From an uncultured Rikenellaceae bacterium (GTDB lineage Bacteria; Bacteroidota; Bacteroidia; Bacteroidales; UBA932), in NCBI GenBank assembly GCA_937906485.1, contig CALCYB010000185.1:1-7367 (forward strand): a stretch of 7,367 nucleotides of DNA. The letters run 5' to 3'. Positions 1 through 5,653 of this stretch are shown here, in pieces. The first letter of the stretch is position 1; every line of letters starts with the position of its first letter. The position numbers and the translations under genes are program-made. Below the pieces are notes generated by a model, which made no database searches, had not been told where the DNA came from, and saw nothing but the letters and a program-made list of their open reading frames with translations.

Positions 1-45
1 GGTATTTTGAAACCGGAAGCCATAATCAACCTGTGTATCAGACAT
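1..45 (-). CDS. Possible N-terminus of an unidentified gene running off the left edge
   Basis: An ATG at 45-43 on the minus strand opens a frame that stays open to the window edge and reads MSDTQVDYGFRFQNT. It would be the first gene after the terminator that closes the tatD operon. The FRFQNT stretch resembles the start of SelO/YdiU-type proteins, in which an aromatic-x-(D/Q)N(S/T)YAxLP motif lies near the N-terminus, but fifteen residues are too few to assign a family. A competing plus-strand reading exists: a frame open from position 3 to a TGA at 72-74 could be the C-terminus of a convergent gene. The sequence shown does not decide between them. Confidence 0.25.
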   Translation of the reverse strand, partial: MSDTQVDYGFRFQNT

Positions 46-103
46 TAGAAAAAGTATGCTGTAGAAACTGCTGAGCTTCTGAAAAACACAACAGAAAAAA
101 TAC

Positions 104-157
104 AACGGCTCTCATCCGTGGAATATGTGTAAACATATCTGGATGGGAGCCGTTTTT
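104..157. terminator. Bidirectional intrinsic terminator after tatD
   Basis: The arms ACGGCTCTCATCC (105-117) and GGATGGGAGCCGT (141-153) pair over 13 positions with one G-T wobble. A second inner stem pairs ATATGT (123-128) with ACATAT (133-138) around a GTAA loop. On the plus strand the stem runs directly into TTTTT (153-157). On the minus strand a run of six T (100-95) follows the stem after about four bases. It starts about 9 nt past the tatD stop codon, so it most likely ends the rpiB-to-tatD transcript. It could also stop a gene arriving from the left. Confidence 0.85.
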
Positions 158-165
158 GTATGTGT

Positions 166-978
166 TTATTTTATGCCGTAAATTCGTTTGCCGTTCTGAT
201 AGGTGGCTTCTACCAGTTCTTCCACTGACATGTTGCGAATTTCTGCAATTTTTGCAGCGGTGTGCTGCACCAGCATCGGTTCGTTGCGTTTGCCGCGGTG
301 GGGAACCGGGGTCAGGTAAGGCGCGTCCGTTTCCAACAGGAGAGCGGTAAGGGGCAGTTGGGTGAGCGTTTGGGCGATGGCTGCTTTTTTGTAGGTGCAG
401 ACACCACCGATGCCGAAATGGAAGTTCCCGTAGCTGCATATCCGCTGATAGGTCTCGAAACTGCCTGAAAAGGCGTGGAAGACGCCGCGGGGCAAACGTT
501 TCCCTTCTCTTCGGAACCGCTCCAGAACCTCAAACAGGGCGTCGGTGGCTTCCCGCAGGTGGATGATTACCGGCAGGTCGGTTTCGGATGCCCAGTAAAG
601 CTGCCGGTAAAAGATCTCCTGTTGCTCCTTCAGGTAGGTTTTGGACCAGTAGCCGTCCAGCCCGATTTCTCCCAATGCGTGGTAGTTGCGTTTGCCGATA
701 CGGTTTTCGACCAGAGCGAGTTCCTGTTTCCAATGCGCATCAACGGAAGTCGGATGCAATCCGATGCAAGGGAAACAATGGGAGGGGTATTCGTCTGCAA
801 GGGCTTCCAGGTCCGCTTGCGTGGAGGAATCTATGCCGGGAAGCAGAAATTGGCGGACGCCGGAGCCGACGGCCCGTTCAATGACCGCGGTCCGGTCCGG
901 TTGAAAGGCCTCATCGTAGAGATGGGCATGGGTATCTATATATATAGGAGTATCCATTTTATTATTAGGAGTATCCAT
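166..978 (-). CDS. tatD: TatD-family metal-dependent DNase (hydrolase)
   Basis: This is a TatD/YcfH-type TIM-barrel metallohydrolase of 270 residues, close to the usual 255-265. Family members are cytoplasmic, divalent-metal-dependent 3'-5' exonucleases or DNases linked to DNA repair and degradation. All family metal ligands are visible: H17 and H19 in DTHAHL, E104 in GEIGLDGYW, H140 in IIHLREA, H168 in HAFSG and D218 in LLETDAPYLTP. The first ATG (978-976) lies one base after the dprA stop codon, which suggests translational coupling. A second in-frame ATG at 957-955 (residue 8) results from a 21-bp tandem duplication and would give the more typical short N-terminus MDTPIYIDTHAHL. It is the last gene of the operon, followed by a terminator. 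The family is certain; the physiological substrate is not shown by the sequence. Confidence 0.97.
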   Translation of the reverse strand: MDTPNNKMDTPIYIDTHAHLYDEAFQPDRTAVIERAVGSGVRQFLLPGIDSSTQADLEALADEYPSHCFPCIGLHPTSVDAHWKQELALVENRIGKRNYHALGEIGLDGYWSKTYLKEQQEIFYRQLYWASETDLPVIIHLREATDALFEVLERFRREGKRLPRGVFHAFSGSFETYQRICSYGNFHFGIGGVCTYKKAAIAQTLTQLPLTALLLETDAPYLTPVPHRGKRNEPMLVQHTAAKIAEIRNMSVEELVEATYQNGKRIYGIK

Positions 979-983
979 TTTAT
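945..983 (-). repeat. Tandem 18-bp direct repeat duplicating the tatD start
   Basis: The 18-bp plus-strand sequence taggagtatccattttat occurs exactly at 945-962 and 966-983, a period of 21 bp or seven codons. Each copy carries a TAAAATG motif on the minus strand. In the upstream copy the TAA is the dprA stop codon and the ATG is the first tatD start. In the downstream copy the TAA is read out of frame and the ATG is residue 8 of TatD. The protein therefore begins with MDTP-NNK-MDTP. Slipped-strand duplication is the simplest explanation. Confidence 0.95.
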
Positions 984-2089
984 GCTTTTGTGTATCCTCC
1001 GGCTTGCTGTCGGATCAGTCCTTCCAGTTCCAGGGCGGTAAGTGCGATGCTCAAGTCCTGAAGGCCGGCCTGTGTACAAAGGTCCATCAGTTGGTCCGGT
1101 GTCAGGCAGGCATGTTCTCCGATCAGGCGAAAGATTGTCTGGGATAATTCGCTTGAACATTCAAAGATACTCAATTCTTTGGGATTCGTCTGATTTTTTT
1201 TCAAAGTATTCCATCCCAGGCATTCCCAAAGCTGCTCCGGAGAGCTCACCAGGGAGGCGGTCTGATTGCTGATGAGTTCGTTGCATCCTGCAGAATGCGG
1301 ATCGTGGATGCGTCCGGGCAGGGCGAAGACTTCTCGGTTGTAGGCGGCAGCGTGTCGTGCTGTCGCCATGCCTCCGCCCCGGTGCGAGGACTCGCACAGC
1401 AGGGTTGCATCGCACATCCCGGCGATGATGCGGTTGCGCTGCAGAAAGTGAAAGGGCAAGGAAGGGGTGCCTTTGGGAAATTCACTCCAGAGTCGGCCGT
1501 GTTGCAGGAGGGTTCGGGCGGTGTTGCGGTGGGCTGCGGGATAGATGTGGTCCAGGCCGTTGGCCAGGACGGCATGGGTCTGGACCTGGTGTTCCAGGCA
1601 GCAGCGGTGTGCTTCGATATCAATGCCGTAGGCCAGCCCACTGACGATGATGGGTGCAGGGTCCAGTTGTGATGCCGAGTGGATGAGATCCCGCACGAAT
1701 TGTTTGCCATAGGCGGTAGCGGACCGGGCGCCGACAATGGCCAGCATGCGTTTGCCTTCAAGGGGGGAATGGCCCAGATGGTAGAGCAGTATCGGTGCAT
1801 CGGGACATTCTTTGAGCCGTTTGGGGTAGTTCGGGTCGTGGAGGAAAACCACCTGCACCCGGTGACGGTTGTACCATTCGAGTTCTTGCTCGATGCTGCG
1901 GCGCAAGGAAGCGTCGTACCACAGTCTTTGGGAATCCTCCTGGGGCAGCCAGTGTTTCAGTTCATGGGGCCGAATCTCCAGCAGGTTTGCCGGATGGGGG
2001 AACTGCTCCACCAGCTGTCTGGCTTTGAGGCATTGGTGCAGGTAGATCTGCTGGATGAGCCTGGCTGCAAACAAATCACTCCAATTCAT
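980..2089 (-). CDS. dprA: DNA-processing protein DprA (Smf)
   Basis: DprA binds incoming single-stranded DNA and loads RecA during natural transformation. It is also found in many bacteria not known to be competent. The protein is 369 residues from the ATG at 2089-2087. An N-terminal helical SAM-like region occupies about 1-75, and a Rossmann-fold core about 80-290. The core carries DPNYPKRL (85-92), IVGARSATAYG (118-128), SGLAYGIDIEAH (150-161), QRNRIIAG (217-224), the glycine-rich RGGGMATA (237-244) and FALPGR (255-260). A winged-helix C-terminal domain fills about 305-369. The usual SGSLITA loop is changed to GGGMATA. A TTG two codons upstream (2095) is a weaker alternative start. The start codon sits inside a perfect 12-bp inverted repeat, so expression may be controlled at translation. 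The gene lies between queA and tatD and almost touches tatD. Confidence 0.96.
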   Translation of the reverse strand: MNWSDLFAARLIQQIYLHQCLKARQLVEQFPHPANLLEIRPHELKHWLPQEDSQRLWYDASLRRSIEQELEWYNRHRVQVVFLHDPNYPKRLKECPDAPILLYHLGHSPLEGKRMLAIVGARSATAYGKQFVRDLIHSASQLDPAPIIVSGLAYGIDIEAHRCCLEHQVQTHAVLANGLDHIYPAAHRNTARTLLQHGRLWSEFPKGTPSLPFHFLQRNRIIAGMCDATLLCESSHRGGGMATARHAAAYNREVFALPGRIHDPHSAGCNELISNQTASLVSSPEQLWECLGWNTLKKNQTNPKELSIFECSSELSQTIFRLIGEHACLTPDQLMDLCTQAGLQDLSIALTALELEGLIRQQAGGYTKA

Positions 2090-2115
2090 GCCCAAAGGTC
2101 ATCAATTGGAGTGAT
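2075..2115 (-). promoter_or_regulatory. Start-codon hairpin at dprA (12-bp perfect inverted repeat)
   Basis: ATCACTCCAATT (2075-2086) and AATTGGAGTGAT (2104-2115) are exact reverse complements separated by 17 nt. In the dprA mRNA the 3' arm is codons 2-5 (AAT TGG AGT GAT, Asn-Trp-Ser-Asp) and the 5' arm lies 15-26 nt upstream of the ATG. After a C-C mismatch the stem can continue, with the start codon AUG (2089-2087) largely paired against GAU/AUG of the leader. The loop also contains an out-of-frame ATG (2102-2100) opening an eight-codon frame ending at 2076. The structure is seen directly; a role in repressing or timing dprA translation is inferred. A dyad operator for a DNA-binding protein is the alternative. 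Confidence 0.6.
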
Positions 2116-2119
2116 GGTT

Positions 2120-2138
2120 TTCGGACAAAACGTCCGAA
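2120..2138. other. Short stem-loop in the queA-dprA spacer
   Basis: TTCGGAC (2120-2126) pairs perfectly with GTCCGAA (2132-2138) around a five-base loop. It lies in the 70-bp spacer between the queA stop and the dprA start, just upstream of the start-codon hairpin. No clean T-run follows on the minus strand (the next bases are AACC), so it is not a convincing intrinsic terminator. It may be an RNA stability or processing element, or part of a two-stem dprA leader. Confidence 0.45.
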
Positions 2139-2159
2139 TTATTTATAAAAACGGAAAAA

Positions 2160-3209
2160 TTACAGAATCAACATGGCGTCACCGTAGGTGCCGAAGCGGT
2201 AGCCTTCTTCCAAAGCCACTTTATAGGCATTCATGACGTGATGGTAGCCACCGAAAGCCGCAGCAGACATGAGCATGGTGGAGTACGGCAAGTGGAAATT
2301 GGTGATCAGTGCCGAAGGTATGCTGAATTTGTACGGAGGGAAGATGAATTTGTTGGTCCATCCGTCAAACGGGGTGATTTCCTGTCTGGGGGTGACGATG
2401 GTTTCCAATGCGCGGACGGTTGTGATGCCGACGGCAAAAACCTTTTTGCCTGCCGCTTTTGTGCGGTTCACTTCGTTGGCGGTTTCTTCGGAAATGTTCA
2501 TGCGTTCGGAGTCCATCTTGTGTTTGGACAGGTCTTCCACGTCCACGTGCGCGAAATGGCCCAGTCCCATGTGAAGCGTAAGGTAGGTCGTGTTCACGCC
2601 TTTGATTTCCATCTTCTTGAACAGGATCTTGCTGAAGTGAAGCCCTGCAGCCGGAGTGGCAACGGCACCTTCATTTTTTGCATAGATCGTGTGGAAGGCT
2701 TCGTTGTCAATGGGTTCGGCATGGGAGCGTATCCATTTGGGAATCGGAAGTTCGCCCATACGGTAGAGGGTTTCCCGGAATTCTTCGTAGGTGCCGTCGT
2801 ATAGGAAACGGAGCGTCCGTCCACGGGAAGTGGTGTTGTCGATCACCTCGGCAACCAGTGCGTCGTTTTCACCGAAATACAATTTGTTGCCGATGCGGAT
2901 CTTGCGGGCAGGGTCTACCAGCACATCCCAAAGACGTTGTTCCTGATTCAGTTCGCGGAGCAGGAATACTTCAATGTTGGCATTGGTCTTTTCCTTGTTC
3001 CCGGTCAGTCTTGCAGGAAAGACCTTAGTGTCGTTGAAGACAAACAGGTCGCCTTCGTCGCAGTAGTCGATCAGATCCTTGAAATACTTGTGTTCGATCT
3101 CACCGGTTTCCTTGTTTAAAACCAGCATACGGGACTCGTCCCGGAAATCGGCCGGATACTTGGCAATCTGGTTTTCCGGCAGTGTAAAATTGAATTGTGA
3201 CAGTTTCAT
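2160..3209 (-). CDS. queA: S-adenosylmethionine:tRNA ribosyltransferase-isomerase QueA
   Basis: QueA transfers and isomerises the ribosyl group of S-adenosylmethionine onto 7-aminomethyl-7-deazaguanine at wobble position 34 of tRNAs for Asp, Asn, His and Tyr. This makes epoxyqueuosine, the next-to-last step of queuosine synthesis, in the cytoplasm. The 349-residue length fits the family. Recognisable blocks are FNFTLPENQIAKYPADFRDE (6-25), GDLFVFNDTKVFPARL (53-68), GAVATPAAGLHF (181-192), LHMGLGHF (212-219) and TNFHLPYSTMLMSAAAF near the C-terminus. The GHF and AVATPAAG variants, instead of GTF and AAPTAG, look typical of Bacteroidota homologues. The start is a clear ATG with no obvious Shine-Dalgarno sequence. 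It lies 34 nt after truB. No other queuosine genes are in the window. Confidence 0.98.
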   Translation of the reverse strand: MKLSQFNFTLPENQIAKYPADFRDESRMLVLNKETGEIEHKYFKDLIDYCDEGDLFVFNDTKVFPARLTGNKEKTNANIEVFLLRELNQEQRLWDVLVDPARKIRIGNKLYFGENDALVAEVIDNTTSRGRTLRFLYDGTYEEFRETLYRMGELPIPKWIRSHAEPIDNEAFHTIYAKNEGAVATPAAGLHFSKILFKKMEIKGVNTTYLTLHMGLGHFAHVDVEDLSKHKMDSERMNISEETANEVNRTKAAGKKVFAVGITTVRALETIVTPRQEITPFDGWTNKFIFPPYKFSIPSALITNFHLPYSTMLMSAAAFGGYHHVMNAYKVALEEGYRFGTYGDAMLIL

Positions 3210-3243
3210 ACGATTTGTTATACGGATGCCAACAAAAAAAGTT

Positions 3244-3975
3244 TCATGAATTTAGAATTTCTTCCATTGAAACCGCCTGTTTCACATCCATTGCACCGGA
3301 AAGGGTCCTTCTGAGATTGATCAGGTGACCACCGCTGCCTAAGGCCAGTCCCAGGTCCCGGGCGATGGATCGGATGTAGGTGCCTTTGCTGCATTGGATG
3401 CGTAGGGTCAGTACGGGAGCCTGGTAATCCAGCACTTCCAGTTCGTACAAGGTGATGCGCGAGGGTTTCATCTCGATCTGTTCCCCTTGCCGGGCATATT
3501 CATAGGCCCGGACACCGTCCACCAATTTGGCGGAAAAGACCGGAGGTACCTGGTCCTGTTCGCCCAGAAAACGGGGCAGAATGCCATCAATCTGTTCACG
3601 GGTAATGTGTTCCCAAGGGTAGTGGGCATCAATTTCCTTTTCCAGGTCATAGGAGGGGGTAGTCGCACCCAGACGGATTTCAGCGATGTATTCTTTGCGT
3701 TGGTCCTGCAGGTGTTGGGCCTGTTTGGTTGCCTTGCCGATGCAAATCAGCAGCAGACCGGTTGCCAGCGGGTCCAACGTACCGGCATGGCCGACCTTCA
3801 GGTTCTTCTTGCCAAAATGACGTTGGAGCTTGAACTTGATTTTCCGGACGGCATCCGCAGAGGTCCATCGGTAAGGTTTGTCCAAAGGGATCACGATCCC
3901 ACCGGGATACTGTTCCAAATCGTTTGACAGTTCGGAAAACATCCCCGGCCGGAGAGTAACAAAAGAGGGTTCCAT
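3244..3975 (-). CDS. truB: tRNA pseudouridine-55 synthase TruB
   Basis: TruB isomerises uridine 55 in the T-loop of nearly all tRNAs to pseudouridine and also helps tRNA folding. From the ATG at 3975-3973 the protein has 243 residues. The catalytic motif is VGHAGTLDPLATG, with nucleophile Asp at residue 68. It is preceded by the GIVIPLDKPYRWTSADAV block (26-43) and followed by the KATKQ, EYIAEIRLGATTPSYD, QVPPVFSAKLVDGVRAYEYAR and CSKGTYIRSIARDLG motifs. A C-terminal PUA domain as in E. coli TruB (314 residues) is absent, which is common for short TruB proteins of this phylum. A TTG one codon upstream is a less likely start. The gene begins 6 nt after the rpiB stop, indicating co-transcription. 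Confidence 0.97.
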   Translation of the reverse strand: MEPSFVTLRPGMFSELSNDLEQYPGGIVIPLDKPYRWTSADAVRKIKFKLQRHFGKKNLKVGHAGTLDPLATGLLLICIGKATKQAQHLQDQRKEYIAEIRLGATTPSYDLEKEIDAHYPWEHITREQIDGILPRFLGEQDQVPPVFSAKLVDGVRAYEYARQGEQIEMKPSRITLYELEVLDYQAPVLTLRIQCSKGTYIRSIARDLGLALGSGGHLINLRRTLSGAMDVKQAVSMEEILNS

Positions 3976-3981
3976 CAATCG

Positions 3982-4410
3982 TTAGCGGCAGGCAATCTTA
4001 TCGATACGTCTTTGGTGACGGCCTCCTTCGAAAGGCGTCGCCATAAAGGTCTTGAGCATGGCCAGGGCTTCTTCGTCGGAAACGAAGCGGGCCGGCAAGG
4101 AGAGGATGTTGGCATTGTTGTGTTGGCGGGCCAATGCTGCGATCTCTGTGTTCCAGCACAGGGCGGCGCGAATGCCGGCATGTTTGTTGACCGTCATGCT
4201 GATTCCATTTCCTGTTCCACAAATGGCTATGCCCCATTCGCATTCTCCTTTTTCGATGCTTTCTGCCAGGGGATGAGCTACATCGGGGTAGTCCATACTG
4301 TCGGTAGAGTGGGTTCCGAAATCTTTTACTTCATGTCCTTGTCCACGCAAATACTCAATCAGTTGACCTTTGAGTTCATAACCGGCGTGATCGGCAGCAA
4401 TTCCTATCAT
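3982..4410 (-). CDS. rpiB: Ribose-5-phosphate isomerase B
   Basis: RpiB interconverts D-ribose 5-phosphate and D-ribulose 5-phosphate in the non-oxidative pentose phosphate pathway. It belongs to the RpiB/LacAB sugar-phosphate isomerase family. From the ATG at 4410-4408 the protein has 142 residues, the normal size, starting MIGIAADHAGYELK as expected. D7-H8 of the ADHAG motif bind phosphate and substrate. C64 in ICGTGNGISMTVNK is the catalytic cysteine, and the C-terminal GGRHQRRID contributes phosphate-binding arginines. An in-frame TTG at 4440 would overlap the proposed promoter box and adds non-conserved residues, so it was rejected. It is the first gene of the probable operon with truB, queA, dprA and tatD, and is divergent from the sigma-like gene. 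An allose- or galactose-6-phosphate isomerase role is possible but less likely. Confidence 0.96.
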   Translation of the reverse strand: MIGIAADHAGYELKGQLIEYLRGQGHEVKDFGTHSTDSMDYPDVAHPLAESIEKGECEWGIAICGTGNGISMTVNKHAGIRAALCWNTEIAALARQHNNANILSLPARFVSDEEALAMLKTFMATPFEGGRHQRRIDKIACR

Positions 4411-4437
4411 CTTGATCTGGTTTTGGGTAATTTCCTG

Positions 4438-4445
4438 CAAAAATA
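4438..4445 (-). promoter_or_regulatory. Candidate -7 box for the rpiB operon
   Basis: The minus strand reads TATTTTTG, a full match to the Bacteroidota housekeeping -7 consensus TAnnTTTG. It ends 27 nt before the rpiB ATG, leaving a leader of about 20 nt. No good TTTG -33 element is visible at the usual 19-21 bp spacing. The sequence is A/T-rich, so a chance match is possible. Confidence 0.5.
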
Positions 4446-4456
4446 TAAAAACTTGC

Positions 4457-4464
4457 TATCTTTG
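4457..4464 (+). promoter_or_regulatory. Candidate -7 box for the sigma-like gene
   Basis: TATCTTTG fully matches the Bacteroidota -7 consensus TAnnTTTG and lies 13 nt before the ATG at 4478. Transcription would then start near 4470, giving a leader of only about 8 nt and nearly leaderless translation. The -33 region is weak. It overlaps the upstream region of the divergent rpiB promoter, so the two promoters may interfere or share regulators. A match to the housekeeping consensus would mean the sigma gene does not depend only on its own product. Confidence 0.55.
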
Positions 4465-4477
4465 TGCACATTTCACT

Positions 4478-5653
4478 ATGAATTCATCGGAGAAGACCTG
4501 TCTGTTGGAGTTCCTGCGCAAAGATGAAGAGCATTGGGAACTGAGCCGCCTGGGGTTCTGGAAAAATCCGGAAAGCGAGGTGGCAGCATTGTGTGCAGAC
4601 GAATACCGAAGAAGGGAGACCGAAGATTTTGCCGCTTGGAAACAGCGGGTCCTGTCCACATACTACCGTCGGCGCAGTTTTGCTTCGTTTTATCGGAATT
4701 CCTTGCTGGACCGCCGGTTTGTCTTTGTCTTGAAGCGTCGTATGCAGCATGGCCTGCACACGCTGTTTGCACGGAGCCCGAGAACGGAGCTGGACAATTA
4801 CCTGACCAACCAGGACGAAACCATTTCTTATACCTTGTCACCGACCCACTTTGACGAGTTGTTTCTGCATCATTTTTTGGAACAGGAGGATCCGCAGGCT
4901 CCCCTGGCCCTGCAGCACCATCTCGAAGCGGTCATCGCTGAGGCTTTTCCGCTACAGGAACCTCAAGTCATGGGGCGCCTGCGGGAGAATGATGCACACA
5001 TGTGGAGTATTTTCTACCGCCACCTGAAACCCTATGTGATCGGACTGGTACGGAGAATCAAGGGCGCTTTTGTGGCCGAAGACGCTGAGGAGATCTGGAA
5101 CGAAGTCTGCTGTGTCATCAATGGTGCCTTGATTCAGGGGCGCCTGGGAGCCGATGCCGGTGCCCGCGATCTGATCTCGTATGCAGTCGGGATCATCCGT
5201 AACAAATGTAAGGAATTGGTCCGGTTACGGAGCCGGAACAAAGGCGTGGATGTGGAGGCTGTGGCTTACCGCCTTACGGATGAGCAGGTCCAGAATGTTT
5301 TTGACCGGGAAGCGGCCATCCCTGAAAATTTTCCGTCACATCAGACCCCCGTTCTGCATTATGTGGATGTGTTTGATCAGGACAGCGTGCGTACGACCAT
5401 GATTCTGGCTCTGTACAATCCCACACATCCTCTACATGGTGCACTGGTAGAAGGGTTGGAAGAGGAGGTGGCTGCTTTGCTGGACCACTACGCGGAAGGA
5501 CTTTCCTACGAAGAGCTGGTACTCAAGTACACGGGTCAAGTCCCCGAAGATGAAATGGTCCGTCAAGCAGCACGTTATCGTCAGATGGTCAAACGGGTGA
5601 AGAACAAACTGATTCAGCGTTATGCCAAGTTGATAAATGCAAAGGCCGTATGA
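4478..5653 (+). CDS. Sigma-70 (ECF-like) factor with a long unassigned N-terminal region
   Basis: This is a probable alternative sigma factor of 391 residues, about twice the usual ECF length. Residues about 165-256 fit sigma region 2: RLRENDAHMWSIFYRHLKPY, then LVRRIKG, the AEDAEEIWNEV block resembling DxEDAxQEVF, and DLISYAVGIIRNKCKELVRL. A long linker follows (about 257-320). Region 4 spans about 321-385, with GLSYEELVLKYTGQ resembling the helix-turn-helix GLSYEEIA motif, then an arginine/lysine-rich recognition helix area. Residues 1-164 are aromatic and basic in composition, with no membrane segment or motif I recognise. The ATG at 4478 was preferred over an upstream TTG (4412), which would precede the promoter box. 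An internal ATG at 4970 (residue 165) could yield a minimal sigma of 227 residues. The next gene overlaps by ATGA and encodes an anti-sigma-like protein, supporting the role. Target promoters are unknown. Confidence 0.78.
   Translation: MNSSEKTCLLEFLRKDEEHWELSRLGFWKNPESEVAALCADEYRRRETEDFAAWKQRVLSTYYRRRSFASFYRNSLLDRRFVFVLKRRMQHGLHTLFARSPRTELDNYLTNQDETISYTLSPTHFDELFLHHFLEQEDPQAPLALQHHLEAVIAEAFPLQEPQVMGRLRENDAHMWSIFYRHLKPYVIGLVRRIKGAFVAEDAEEIWNEVCCVINGALIQGRLGADAGARDLISYAVGIIRNKCKELVRLRSRNKGVDVEAVAYRLTDEQVQNVFDREAAIPENFPSHQTPVLHYVDVFDQDSVRTTMILALYNPTHPLHGALVEGLEEEVAALLDHYAEGLSYEELVLKYTGQVPEDEMVRQAARYRQMVKRVKNKLIQRYAKLINAKAV

Noticed and set aside
38..439. Minus-strand open frame of 133 residues overlapping the end of tatD
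   Set aside because: It lies across tatD in another frame, crosses the terminator hairpin, and its translation (rich in R, P, H, S) looks like an out-of-frame shadow.
475..1041. Plus-strand open frame of 188 residues antisense to tatD
   Set aside because: It mirrors codon bias of the well-supported tatD gene, shows no motifs, and crosses the duplicated start region.
1246..1800. Minus-strand 184-residue open frame inside dprA
   Set aside because: It is in a different frame from the clearly conserved DprA protein and its composition (P, S, T, W rich) is typical of a shadow frame.
2092..2101. GACCTTTG-like -7 box just before the dprA ATG
   Set aside because: It misses the first base of TAnnTTTG, lies only 3 nt from the start codon, and has no correctly spaced -33 element.
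2238..2804. Plus-strand open frame of 188 residues antisense to queA
   Set aside because: queA is conserved along its whole length; the antisense frame has no recognisable domain or start signal.
3210..3243. Possible separate promoter in the truB-queA gap
   Set aside because: A T-rich run ending in TTTG is present, but no TAnnTTTG box occurs at suitable spacing before the queA ATG.
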